This document shows positions 1-7,469 of a stretch of 64,000 nt of DNA, one piece after another. Source of the stretch: Niallia sp. FSL W8-0635 (GTDB taxonomy: Bacteria; Bacillota; Bacilli; Bacillales; Cytobacillaceae); assembly GCF_038007965.1 (NCBI RefSeq), contig NZ_JBBOYD010000001.1, forward strand, positions 4,256,501-4,320,500, written 5' to 3'. The notes under the pieces were generated by a model that saw nothing but the letters and a program-made list of their open reading frames with translations, had not been told where the DNA came from and ran no database searches. Each line of letters starts with the position of its first letter. Positions within the stretch are counted from its first letter, which is position 1. The translations under genes were made by a program, and so were the position numbers.

Positions 1-216
1 CAGACCAATCAAATAATGAAAAACAGATTGATGAACAGCTTCAATATGGCCCTTCATAAACTTCTCCGCCTCATATAATTTCCCATCCTGCGGATAAATA
101 ACGCCTTTCTCTACCTGCTCCCCACATAAAAGACAAAGATAACTTTCAGTTTCCTCTATATACCCCCTTTTTAATTCATCGATTGTCGCATGTTGAAAAG
201 AAGATGAAACATCCAT
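1..216 (-). CDS. Partial transcriptional regulator-like protein (N-terminal 72 residues)
   Basis: An open frame runs from an ATG at 216 to the window edge, so only the N-terminal 72 residues are visible. A Shine-Dalgarno AGAGGTG lies about 10 nt upstream. The visible part has a CxxC pair (YLCLLCGEQ) followed by a conserved-looking EAEKFMKGHIEAVHQSVF stretch with a His, consistent with a small zinc-binding N-terminal domain. From memory this resembles the N-terminus of Bacillus DUF2087-type regulators, which carry an HTH further on, but that part is outside the window. The coding call is firm and the family call tentative. The gene diverges from the HAD gene at 575. Confidence 0.65.
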   Translation of the reverse strand, partial: MDVSSSFQHATIDELKRGYIEETESYLCLLCGEQVEKGVIYPQDGKLYEAEKFMKGHIEAVHQSVFHYLIGL

Positions 217-574
217 TAAAACAAACACCTCTTTATTTTGTTTGTTATTTTATAAACAAATTTTATTTTTGTTAGTTATATAATAAGTGAGTTTTGGTTA
301 ATCGTCAATGTTTTTTGGGGTGGGGATTGCTTTTGGGTGGCTGGGTTTTGGCATTTTTGTGGGGGGACTTTGGCTTTTATTAATTTGATGAACGCCACTT
401 TTTGCTATACGGCTTGGCTTTTTGGCATTCATTCTCTTCATGAACACCACTTTTCAATTCGTTACTTTCCTTTTTAGCGTTCATCCCACTTCCTCCCTCT
501 CTAGTAATCTCCCAATAGACTTACCAAAATAAGTATATTAACATAGAAGAAACAACATTGATGGAGGATTCTAT
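217..574. other. Divergent intergenic region, AT-rich promoter area plus palindromic repeats
   Basis: This 358-bp gap separates two divergent genes and must hold both promoters. Near 237-290 it is very AT-rich with a partial inverted repeat around TTGTTATTTTATAAACAA, a possible operator for the leftward regulator gene. Positions 385-488 hold two copies of the 52-bp palindromic repeat described separately. A good Shine-Dalgarno (ATGGAGGATT) precedes the ATG at 575. Confidence 0.5.
385..488. repeat. 52-bp-spaced palindromic repeat, family D, locus 1
   Basis: GATGAACGCCACTTTT at 388 recurs as CATGAACACCACTTTT at 439-440, and TTGGCATTCAT at 422 recurs as TTAGCGTTCAT at 474, so the spacing is about 52 bp. 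The right arm of one unit and the left arm of the next form a tight palindrome, GGCATTCAT-N6-ATGAACACC. The same words recur at 20.43-20.51 kb. No coding function is evident. Confidence 0.75.
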
Positions 575-1150
575 ATGAATATTCTTTGGGATTTTGATGG
601 AACGTTATTTGATACGTATCCTGCTTATACCGATATTCTTTACAAGGTACTTGGAGAACAAGTAGATAAAGAGGCTATATATAAAGAGTTAAAAATTTCT
701 TTTTCTCATGCGATTCAATTTTTCCAGCTAACGGAACAGCAAGTAAGGGAGATTAAGGCTATGAATAAAGCTATTGATGCGAAGGATGTATTGCCTTTTC
801 CTGGGGTTGAGGAGATTTTAAAAGCAGCAGATACGAATGTGATTATGACACATAAAAGCTATGCAGGTGTTACCAATTTTCTTCGGCATTATGGATGGGA
901 GAAATATTTTACAGAAATAGTCACTTTAGAAAATGGGTTTCCTCGGAAGCCTGCAGTAGATTCCTATCACTATTTACATACGAAGTATTCCATTGATTTG
1001 GCGATTGGGGACAGAGAGCTGGATTTAATTCCAGCCAATAAATTAGGGATTCAAAGCTGTATGTTCCAAAACGAGTGTGAAATTGCTGACTATCATCTAG
1101 TAGACTATGCCGACTTTTTCACGGTATATCGGATGACAGGTAAAGCATAA
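575..1150 (+). CDS. HAD-superfamily hydrolase (phosphoglycolate-phosphatase-like)
   Basis: This 191-residue soluble protein has the four HAD motifs in order: motif I WDFDGTLFDT with D6 and D8, motif II at IMTHKS near residue 90, a conserved lysine in RKP near 125, and motif III/IV GDRELD near 145. The N-terminal cap after motif I is a small helical insertion, as in the HAD-IA (Gph/PgmB-like) subfamily. Such enzymes hydrolyse small phosphomonoesters in the cytoplasm, and the substrate cannot be told from sequence. The start is supported by the GGAGG seven nt upstream. It stands alone, facing a convergent metallophosphoesterase gene. Confidence 0.88.
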   Translation: MNILWDFDGTLFDTYPAYTDILYKVLGEQVDKEAIYKELKISFSHAIQFFQLTEQQVREIKAMNKAIDAKDVLPFPGVEEILKAADTNVIMTHKSYAGVTNFLRHYGWEKYFTEIVTLENGFPRKPAVDSYHYLHTKYSIDLAIGDRELDLIPANKLGIQSCMFQNECEIADYHLVDYADFFTVYRMTGKA

Positions 1151-1153
1151 TAT

Positions 1154-1199
1154 AAAAAAAGAGCATTCTGAGATATTAAAACTTCTTCTCAGAATGCTC
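1154..1199 (-). terminator. Rho-independent terminator of the metallophosphoesterase gene
   Basis: A perfect 13-bp stem (arms 1161-1173 and 1187-1199, GAGCATTCTGAGA and its complement) is followed on the minus strand by seven T (1154-1160). The stop codon of the leftward gene lies inside the stem. Confidence 0.85.
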
Positions 1200-1998
1200 C
1201 TCCGTTTATCACTACTTCCACAATCTCTGGTCTATTAAAAATTCGCTGGGGAATAATGCTATTTCCTAAACCTCTGTTAACTATCATTACCATATCTTCT
1301 TTTTTATACATGCCGGCTGTGTATTTGGGCATAAATCCTTGATCTGGTGCTACTATGCCACCGATAAATGGTAATCTTACTTGACCACCGTGTGCGTGGC
1401 CTGTTAAAACTAAATCCATTTTTTCATAGAGGGAAAACAACTCGGGTCGATGGGATAGTAGTAAATTGAAATGTTCTTTATGAGAGAGACTATCTACTAT
1501 TTCTGCTAGTTCCTCCTCACCTGATAAAAAGGTTGGATCATCCACCCCGATAAGATTTATCGTTTCCTCTCCAATATTCACTAGTGTCTGTTCATTTCGT
1601 AAGACGTAAATACCTGCTTCTAACAATTTCTCTTCTAATGCAGGAAATTTCCCTGACCAGGATTCATGATTTCCAGTTACATAATAGGTTGGTGCTATTT
1701 GTACGAGCTCTTCCATTAACGTTATGCTTTTCTGTTCATCATAGGTTTCCGAATCAACTAGATCACCGGTGAAGGCAATAATATCTGGTTTTAGCTTTTT
1801 TACTTGCTTGACTAACTGGTTTTGATTCTTTCCAAATTGTTTACTATGTAAATCCGATAGCTGCACTACTTTTATCGGTTCTGTTATTTTTTCAGACGAA
1901 AGCGTAAAGGTTGAGGTAGATAGACTATTATTTTGGTAGTAGGAAAAGAGCATAAGAATGCATATGCTTATACCAACTATTAACATTCTTTTTTTCAT
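1189..1998 (-). CDS. Membrane-anchored metallophosphoesterase (YkuE/YaeI-like)
   Basis: This 269-residue protein has an N-terminal hydrophobic anchor (residues 5-20) and a calcineurin-like phosphoesterase fold. The metal-binding motifs are all visible: D49-x-H51 in QLSDLH, GDLVD near 78-82, GNHES near 108, a SHRPE histidine, and the C-terminal GHAHGGQ. GHAHGGQ plus the anchor matches the YkuE/YaeI group, which acts outside the membrane on phosphodiester or pyrophosphate bonds. It is six bases from the stop of the upstream gene (2005-2751), so the two are probably one transcript. The terminator overlaps its stop codon. Confidence 0.9.
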   Translation of the reverse strand: MKKRMLIVGISICILMLFSYYQNNSLSTSTFTLSSEKITEPIKVVQLSDLHSKQFGKNQNQLVKQVKKLKPDIIAFTGDLVDSETYDEQKSITLMEELVQIAPTYYVTGNHESWSGKFPALEEKLLEAGIYVLRNEQTLVNIGEETINLIGVDDPTFLSGEEELAEIVDSLSHKEHFNLLLSHRPELFSLYEKMDLVLTGHAHGGQVRLPFIGGIVAPDQGFMPKYTAGMYKKEDMVMIVNRGLGNSIIPQRIFNRPEIVEVVINGGAF

Positions 1999-2004
1999 TC
2001 TACT

Positions 2005-2751
2005 TCACTCTTTCTTCCAGCTCACCTCAAACCCACCTTGTAATCCGTCTCCAGTAACAATGAGTGTATAGGTTTCTGTTTTTTTCGCTTCAAAAGTTAA
2101 GGTCGACTTTTCTTCATTGCTCAATCCAATTCTGCGATTTTTTTCATCTATTAAATAATAGCCAAATCCACCGCCATTGCGATTGGTAAAATCAATGTCG
2201 ATGATTACATTTTCTCCTTTTTTCGCTTTAATCGGGATTTGGTCTTCTCCGTTAAAATAGGAAAAATAAGCTTCATAAGACTGGTCGCCTCGGACCGTAT
2301 TCCATTCTTTTTTCACTGTAAAATCAGGAATCGTTAACAAAAGAAAGACAATAGGCGTAAAAGCAAATGTCCATTTAAATCCACTTAGCTTCGTCGCTAA
2401 TTTAATTCCTATATAGAATAATAACGAGCAAATCAAGCCAATGGTTGCAGCTATTAGAGGGAGTACATTCCAAACAATCGGTAAAAACAGACAAAGTCCC
2501 GCTAATAAATACAACAAGATTTCTAGTTTCGGATAATATTTTGCTATACGATCAATTAACATAGAAACAAGAATCCCCACACCAAAAAAGGCTATCCAAA
2601 AGATGGGATTTTTAATTTCATGGGAAAATAAATACAAATCGAAACTGGATAGAAACATATAGCAAAAAAAGAGTGTGGCAGCAAATCCTGCTCCTGCTAG
2701 TTTTATTAAGGCGTATTGCATTCCCCTACGGACATTCTGACTATCTACCAT
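2005..2751 (-). CDS. Polytopic membrane protein with a C-terminal extracytoplasmic beta domain
   Basis: The start is the ATG at 2751 (MVDSQNVRRG), because the in-frame TTG at 2766 lies within the Shine-Dalgarno TTGGGAGG itself. The 248-residue product has about four or five membrane segments in residues 15-145. They are followed by a ~100-residue soluble, strand-rich tail (GENVIIDIDFTN, a GGGFGYYLIDEKN loop, TYTLIVTG) that looks like a small beta-sandwich, perhaps a pre-peptidase-C-like fold. I do not recognise a family. It precedes the metallophosphoesterase gene in the same orientation with a six-base gap, suggesting co-expression at the membrane. Confidence 0.75.
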   Translation of the reverse strand: MVDSQNVRRGMQYALIKLAGAGFAATLFFCYMFLSSFDLYLFSHEIKNPIFWIAFFGVGILVSMLIDRIAKYYPKLEILLYLLAGLCLFLPIVWNVLPLIAATIGLICSLLFYIGIKLATKLSGFKWTFAFTPIVFLLLTIPDFTVKKEWNTVRGDQSYEAYFSYFNGEDQIPIKAKKGENVIIDIDFTNRNGGGFGYYLIDEKNRRIGLSNEEKSTLTFEAKKTETYTLIVTGDGLQGGFEVSWKKE

Positions 2752-2961
2752 ATTTGTTCCTCCCAAAGGATATTAACTATCATTCTATCAAAATTAGGAA
2801 ATGAATTGTTAAAAACTTGAAAAAATATTAAATGATTTAAATTCGATTATTGTTTTTATATGCTTTTAATAAATAGATGATTCCTTTTTTCCTAATCCTT
2901 CTCGTTTTAAATATTACCAACTAGGTCATACTTATCTTATGTATCTTTCGGGAGTGAAATT

Positions 2962-3402
2962 ATGACTTGGTTTCCTTATATTTGTTTCCTTGTTACTCTA
3001 ATCATCATTTGGTTCATGCCAAAGCGTCTTACAAAAGTGGAGATATATGTGACCTGGTTTGTGGTTGCTTTAATTAATTTAAGCTCTGATATTATATTGA
3101 GTTTAGTTTTTCATCTGTATGAGCTTGGACCAAAGGGCGTGCAGCTTACTGTTCATTTTATTGAACTAACACTTGGTTCTACCCACGGAATCATTTACTT
3201 AAATTTTATGCCCCTTGATGTTAAAAAATATATTCCTTATTTTTTCGGTTGGCTTATCTACTCTATTCTTTTTGAGTCTGCTCTTATTTACTTCGGTTTT
3301 ATTACCTATAGCGAATGGAGCTTATGGTATTCAGGAGTTTATTATGCAGTTGCATTGGTTTATACGAGATGGCATTTGCATTTTATTCGAAGTGGAAGGT
3401 AA
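2962..3402 (+). CDS. Small integral membrane protein (CBO0543-like)
   Basis: This 146-residue protein has four or five predicted membrane helices and almost no soluble part. It starts MTWFPYICFL behind a GGGAG Shine-Dalgarno. The pattern of Trp/Tyr-rich helices with a PKRL turn after helix 1 recalls the CBO0543 family of unknown function found in spore formers. No catalytic motif is visible. It is monocistronic, with a long convergent spacer on its 3' side. Confidence 0.7.
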   Translation: MTWFPYICFLVTLIIIWFMPKRLTKVEIYVTWFVVALINLSSDIILSLVFHLYELGPKGVQLTVHFIELTLGSTHGIIYLNFMPLDVKKYIPYFFGWLIYSILFESALIYFGFITYSEWSLWYSGVYYAVALVYTRWHLHFIRSGR

Positions 3403-3437
3403 GGAATAAGAGGAGCGAAGCAAGAGGCGTTTATAGT

Positions 3438-3546
3438 TTATAACCAGCCATTCTGCTTCGCTTCTGCAATGGCCTCCATTTCTCCCTGTTTACTTGAAAA
3501 AGATACATCTTTACTGCCTTCTTCTGCTGAAATATTAGGTGACAAA
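3438..3546 (-). pseudogene. Possible C-terminal remnant of a lost gene
   Basis: On the minus strand a 35-codon open stretch without a start codon reads HLSPNISAEEGSKDVSFSSK and continues through QGEMEAIAEAKQNGWL to a stop at 3438-3440. Its composition is typical of a soluble bacterial protein and unlike the AT-rich spacer around it. An in-frame TGA lies directly upstream, and no Shine-Dalgarno or start is present. I cannot name the parent family. It may be the tail of a deleted gene. The call is tentative. Confidence 0.35.
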
Positions 3547-3599
3547 TGTCATTTTTTTCAAAAGACACTGTTATAACTGAATGTTGATTTTACTTTCTT

Positions 3600-3800
3600 T
3601 AAAAAATAAACGAAACAATTCCGCTTAAATTGGGAAATACACATATTTCCTTAAAAATAAGGGAGGTTTTTCCGTTTATCGAACTAATTTCTTCAAATTT
3701 CGTCTTATTTTCAACAGTTAAGCGGAATGTCTCCGTTTATATCCGCTACTTAAGCTCACTCTGTATACATTAACCGGAAATTCTCCGCTTATGAATTCTC
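3600..3800. repeat. 52-bp-spaced palindromic repeat, family E
   Basis: In the convergent spacer, the word TCCGCTTA/TCCGTTTA occurs at 3620, 3671, 3732 and 3784, and its complement TAAGCGGA (or TAACCGGA) at 3719 and 3771. The best units are hairpins TAAGCGGA-N5-TCCGTTTA and TAACCGGA-N5-TCCGCTTA, 52 bp apart. The sequence differs from family D at 0.4 kb and 20.4 kb, but the tight palindrome every ~52 bp is the same. The rest of this 478-bp gap shows only the gene remnant and a terminator. Confidence 0.7.
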
Positions 3801-3845
3801 ATACTAATAGAGCATCAACAATCAATAATAATAAAGTCGTTAATT

Positions 3846-3874
3846 ATAAAGCTCTGGTTATCAGCCAGAGCCTA
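3846..3874 (-). terminator. Terminator of the GNAT gene
   Basis: A 7-bp GC-containing stem (GCTCTGG, 3852-3858, with CCAGAGC, 3866-3872) is followed on the minus strand by TTTATAATT. It lies nine bases past the GNAT stop codon. Confidence 0.65.
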
Positions 3875-3880
3875 AATCTT

Positions 3881-4345
3881 CTATTCTTCTCTTATCATAA
3901 TCAAAAACTCTACATCATTCGCATTTGTAAATGACGATACTTTACAAAATCCAAATTTTTCATATAAGGCAATAGCCCGTTTATTGAAGGCTGCTACGGT
4001 TAGGCGTAAAGGCTGATTTGTTTCAATGGAATCCATTATAAATTGGAGAAAGCTGGTTCCCTGTCCTTGTCCGGTTAAATCTGGCCGCATGCCTAGGCCA
4101 ATATCCAAGTACCCTTCTGGATATGCTTGAAAAAGATAGCCGATTGGAACTTGCGCTACATAGCCTGTGCAATAGAATCCAACTAATGCCCCCTCTTTGC
4201 AAATAGCATAATACGGATTTTCCGCAAACTCCTGTAATGCTTCCTCTGTTACTTCTCCATTATATAAGTCATAGGGAGGAGGATATATCCAGCTAAGAAT
4301 TTCCCTTGCTGCTTGTTCTGTCATCTTTTGCAAAGAATAGCTCAT
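3881..4345 (-). CDS. GNAT-family N-acetyltransferase
   Basis: This 154-residue single-domain protein has the acetyl-CoA pyrophosphate-binding loop of motif A visible as GMRPDLTGQGQGTSFLQ (Q/RxxGxG). It also has the C-terminal AFNKRAIALYEKFGF element typical of GNAT motif B. The substrate is unknown. The ATG at 4345 overlaps the stop of the upstream DUF2500 gene (ATGA), so the two are translationally coupled. A terminator follows at once. Confidence 0.88.
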   Translation of the reverse strand: MSYSLQKMTEQAAREILSWIYPPPYDLYNGEVTEEALQEFAENPYYAICKEGALVGFYCTGYVAQVPIGYLFQAYPEGYLDIGLGMRPDLTGQGQGTSFLQFIMDSIETNQPLRLTVAAFNKRAIALYEKFGFCKVSSFTNANDVEFLIMIREE

Positions 4346-4716
4346 TGTATATTTTCTCCTATGTGCTTATTTCTAGTAAAACCAAGATATCTTGTTCCTT
4401 GAAATTGCAGTTCTCCGTTATCTCCTTCTACAAGCATGCCAAATTGTTCTCCATTTAATTGAAATTCCGTACGATCGCCACTCGGAAATTCGAATGTAAC
4501 ATAATAATGATTATACGCCCGTGTATTTCCCCCACCTTGAATACTTGTTCTCTTCGCCACTACCTTTGCAGATGCAGAAAGACGTGGCTGCGTATTATTT
4601 TTACCCCATTGAAAAATTCCCTTTGTAATACTTAAGATAATGATAGCAAATATAATTACGATAAATATTGGTACAATAGCAAATAAAATACCTCCACCAA
4701 GAAAAAAGTCTCCCAT
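4342..4716 (-). CDS. DUF2500-family membrane-anchored protein
   Basis: This 124-residue protein has one N-terminal membrane helix (residues 8-33) and a soluble C-terminal domain. Features typical of DUF2500 are the SAKVVAKRTSIQGGGN segment, HYYVTFEFPSGDRTEF, and the closing GELQFQGTRYLGFTR. The function is unknown. The family is small, and the domain probably faces the outside of the cell as a beta-rich module. It is the first gene of a two-gene operon with the overlapping GNAT gene. Confidence 0.85.
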   Translation of the reverse strand: MGDFFLGGGILFAIVPIFIVIIFAIIILSITKGIFQWGKNNTQPRLSASAKVVAKRTSIQGGGNTRAYNHYYVTFEFPSGDRTEFQLNGEQFGMLVEGDNGELQFQGTRYLGFTRNKHIGENIQ

Positions 4717-4962
4717 TGAACATCCCCCTTTATAAGAATTTTTCCTTTGTTCATAATATAGCAGTTATTACGTTTCTATTAACTAAAAGGTTTCATCTGT
4801 TCTTTTCATCCAATATCCTGTTTTTGATAAAATCAAATGAAGTTGAATCAAAACTTAATAATCTTAAACAAAAAAATCAATTTATTTAAATTTATCCATT
4901 TAATAATTGACTTTTTTAATAAATGTAATTAACCTAACATAGAAGGGAGGTAGATATTAGGT

Positions 4963-5346
4963 ATGCATTATCCAGTTATTAATGATTGTCCTGTCTGTCA
5001 TCAAGAACTGCATGTAACAAGGCTTGAATGCGGTCATTGTCATACGACGATTGAAAATCGATTCCATCTGTCCAAATGGCACTCTTTTTCAGAGGAGCAA
5101 ATGCATTTTATTGAGACCTTTATTCTTTCAAGAGGAAGCATTAAGGAAGTGGAAAAGAAGCTTGGTATTTCTTATCCAACTGTCCGAGGAAAACTGGATG
5201 ATATTATTCAGATTATGACAGAGGGCGAAGCAACAGAAGGAAAAGCAAGTAACAAAAGCGTTGAAAGAAAAGCAGATATTTTAGAAAAACTAGAGAATAA
5301 CGAAATAACAGCGGACGAGGCCATCCGATTAATGAAGGATCTTTAA
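4963..5346 (+). CDS. DUF2089-family zinc-ribbon/HTH protein
   Basis: This 127-residue protein has an N-terminal zinc ribbon made of two Cys pairs (CPVC near residue 9 and CGHC near 23). It is followed by a helical region with an HTH look (SRGSIKEVEKKLGISYPTVRGKLDDII), so it probably binds DNA. The last ~40 residues are a short helical pair (ILEKLENNEITADEAIRLMKDL) of the SHOCT-like type that recurs at the start of the next gene. This is the usual architecture of Bacillus DUF2089 proteins, in the neighbourhood of yvlB-like genes. It is first of three genes at 15- and 12-nt spacing and probably regulates the operon. Confidence 0.85.
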   Translation: MHYPVINDCPVCHQELHVTRLECGHCHTTIENRFHLSKWHSFSEEQMHFIETFILSRGSIKEVEKKLGISYPTVRGKLDDIIQIMTEGEATEGKASNKSVERKADILEKLENNEITADEAIRLMKDL

Positions 5347-5360
5347 GGAGGATATGAAGC

Positions 5361-5744
5361 ATGAATGACGAAATGAAACGAATATTAACCATGGTGGAAA
5401 ACGGTAAATTGACATCAGATCAAGCAGCTGTACTAATCGATTCATTTGAGGGAAAAATAGAAAAGAAGCCCCTGCTTGAAGACAGTCCTTATCTAAATCG
5501 AATTCTTAAGTTACGTGTGCATTCGGAAACAAATGACAATATTGATGTAAATGTTCCGATTAGACTTGTGAAGGTACTTCTTCAAACGGGAATTGGAATT
5601 GCATCGAAAATTCCTCAAGCCCAAACCTATACGGAAAATGTCGATGTAGAATTATTGCTGGCTGCGATTGATAGCGAACTAGTTGGAGAAATTGTGAATG
5701 CTAAATTAGCAAATGGCGACAGTATTAATGTCTATGTGGAATAG
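5361..5744 (+). CDS. SHOCT-like domain protein (YvlB N-terminus-like)
   Basis: This 127-residue protein begins with the short SHOCT-like helical hairpin (MNDEMKRILTMVENGKLTSDQAAVLIDSF). A domain follows with two repeated VxVPIRLVKVLLQTG and LANGDSINVYVE elements that occur again in the gene downstream. The Shine-Dalgarno AAGGAGGA overlaps the stop of the DUF2089 gene. The family has no established biochemical role. In Bacillus, related yvlABCD genes belong to envelope-stress loci, which is only a suggestion here. Confidence 0.75.
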   Translation: MNDEMKRILTMVENGKLTSDQAAVLIDSFEGKIEKKPLLEDSPYLNRILKLRVHSETNDNIDVNVPIRLVKVLLQTGIGIASKIPQAQTYTENVDVELLLAAIDSELVGEIVNAKLANGDSINVYVE

Positions 5745-5756
5745 TGGTGGAAGACG

Positions 5757-6041
5757 TTGGTAAGGGTATTTATCCAAACAGATAAACAGAAGCGATTTAC
5801 TTTTATTGTCCCTCATTTTCTGTTAGGTCCATTCATCCATATCGGCTTGTCCAAACGATTATGGAAGTTTATTCACCATCAAGCGAAGGACAAAACAGTC
5901 GATGCCATCTATACGAATGTAGAGGAAATCCAGTTTTTATTGAAAGCTTTAAGCAAAGAACTTAAAGATGTGTCACTTCCTGAACCACTTGTTGATATTC
6001 GTTTAAAGGATGGAACTTGTGTAAAGGTGGCTATTACATGA
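5757..6041 (+). CDS. Small protein paralogous to the C-terminal half of the preceding gene
   Basis: The 94-residue product starts at TTG 5757, preceded by GGTGGAAG; no better start exists in frame. Its content (FIQTDKQKRFTFIVPHFLLG, then IYTNVEEIQFLLKALSKEL, ending DIRLKDGTCVKVAIT) matches the layout of the second half of the 5361 protein: VPIRLVKVLL, then VDVELLLAAIDSEL, ending AKLANGDSINVYVE. It looks like a domain duplication that lost the SHOCT-like hairpin. It is the last gene of the three-gene operon, with hairpins at 6068-6094 and 6122-6165 following. Confidence 0.7.
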   Translation: MVRVFIQTDKQKRFTFIVPHFLLGPFIHIGLSKRLWKFIHHQAKDKTVDAIYTNVEEIQFLLKALSKELKDVSLPEPLVDIRLKDGTCVKVAIT

Positions 6042-6067
6042 AGCATGTACTTTTTCTGAAAAAGAAA

Positions 6068-6094
6068 AAATCTAGTGCTCGCAACACTAGATTT
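6068..6094 (-). terminator. Hairpin with minus-strand T run
   Basis: AAATCTAGTG (6068-6077) pairs with CACTAGATTT (6085-6094). The minus-strand continuation is T-rich (complement of 6061-6070), so it would stop leftward transcription. It may serve as a second stop for the DUF3231 gene. Confidence 0.55.
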
Positions 6095-6121
6095 GTGTGA
6101 AACTTAATTTTTTATTAGATG

Positions 6122-6168
6122 GAATGCCTTTCCTACACTCTTTTGATTGGGAGAGGCATTCTTTTATT
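6122..6168 (+). terminator. Terminator of the DUF2089/SHOCT-like operon
   Basis: GAATGCCT (6122-6129) pairs with AGGCATTC (6154-6161), followed by TTTTATT on the plus strand. The loop is long (24 nt). Confidence 0.6.
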
Positions 6169-6197
6169 ACTATAGCATAGGTCGGAAAAATTGTGAA

Positions 6198-6746
6198 TTA
6201 CTGATGCGGTGCACCGGGCGGATAGAAGCTTGGCGGCATCTTGATCCATCCATGCTCCCTCATTCTCGTTTTTAGTTCCATCCCATATATACTTTTCTCT
6301 GCATGGAACCGAATCCACATCAATCCAACATCACTGCGGACACTTTGTGTAATGTTTGTGGAACACATAACAATATTACCTGTTACTTTCGCGGCTAATA
6401 AATTAGCGATTTCCATATCAGTAGACTTTGCCCCTAAAGGAATAGCATTCGGATCCGATTTAGGCTTTGATTCAGCAGAATTCGAGAGAGGAACTCCTTC
6501 TTTTAACATAAATTCCTCAATTATTTTACGTTGTTCACTGGCTAATTCATAAGCTTCGTTAATCAACTTTATTAAAACATTATCTGTCGTTGTATTGAGT
6601 GCCATTTCTAATACAGGAATTTCATCGGCGAGTGCAGCCTGATATGTCCAGCAGCCCATTGCCTCTCCAATATGAAGTTGCGACTTCGGTTCTGAGTCAA
6701 ATCTCGTTTTAATATAATCGAGAAGCGCTTCCATCTTATGTGCCAT
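6198..6746 (-). CDS. DUF3231-family protein (spore-coat CotF-like helical bundle)
   Basis: This 182-residue protein starts at ATG 6746, with AAGAGGTG upstream; the GTG at 6755 is inside that ribosome-binding region. The sequence is mostly helical, with HIGEAMGCWTYQAALADEIPVLEMAL near the start and an ITQSVRSDVGLMWIRFHAEKSIYG segment late. This matches DUF3231, a ferritin-like four-helix family common in spore formers. Many family members are two-domain proteins of ~330 residues, and this is the single-domain form. The catalytic role is unknown. Confidence 0.75.
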   Translation of the reverse strand: MAHKMEALLDYIKTRFDSEPKSQLHIGEAMGCWTYQAALADEIPVLEMALNTTTDNVLIKLINEAYELASEQRKIIEEFMLKEGVPLSNSAESKPKSDPNAIPLGAKSTDMEIANLLAAKVTGNIVMCSTNITQSVRSDVGLMWIRFHAEKSIYGMELKTRMREHGWIKMPPSFYPPGAPHQ

Positions 6747-6889
6747 TACGTACACCTCTTAGTATTTTTACCTATACTATTTACTTCCAAATGGAATTTT
6801 ATTCAAAAAATTAACAATCCTACCTTTTAGAATAAATACTTCGTTTAAAAATACAGAATATCCTGTTGAAAAAACAAGGAGAGTTGGCT

Positions 6890-7440
6890 ATTTGCTTGCG
6901 ACTTTGGTATGCTTATTTGCGACTTTCGCACTTTTACTTGTGGCTTTGGCACGCTTATTTGCGACTTTGGCATTTTTACTTGCGACTTCCACACTTTTAC
7001 TTGTGACTTCCGCACTTTTACTTGCAACTTCCACACTCTTTCTTGCAACTCCCATTCTTTCTTGCGACTTTCACACTTTTACTTGCAACTTTCTCACTTT
7101 TACTTGCGACTTTCACACTCTTACTTGCAACTCCCACTCTTACTTGCGACTTCCACACTCTTACTTGCGACTTCCACACTCTTACTTGCGACTTTCACAC
7201 TTTTACTTGCGACTTTCACACTTTTACTTGCAACTCCCACTCTTACTTGCGACTTCCACACTCTTACTTGCAACTTTCTCACTTTTACTTGCGACTTTCA
7301 CGCTTTTACTCGCAACTCCCACTCTTACTTGCGACTTCCGTACTCTTACTTGCGACTTCCACACTTTTACTTGTGACTTCCGCACTTTTACTTGCAACTT
7401 CCAAACTCTTACTTGCAACTTCCCCACTCATCTCCCCAAC
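6890..7440. repeat. 21-bp direct tandem repeat, family A (about 25 degenerate copies)
   Basis: Roughly 25 copies of a 21-bp unit with core TACTTGCGACTT followed by CCACACTCT or TCACACTTT fill the space 3' of trpS. Occasional units are 19 bp (TACTTGCAACTCCCACTCT). Variation is mainly C/T or G/A changes at a few positions. Because 21 is a multiple of three and the unit has no stop, long open frames appear in all plus frames; these are artefacts. On the trpS transcript the repeat would read AAGTCGCAAGTA. The longest array in the window. Confidence 0.95.
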
Positions 7441-7469
7441 TCCCACACGCAAACTCCCCCCTCACTTTC

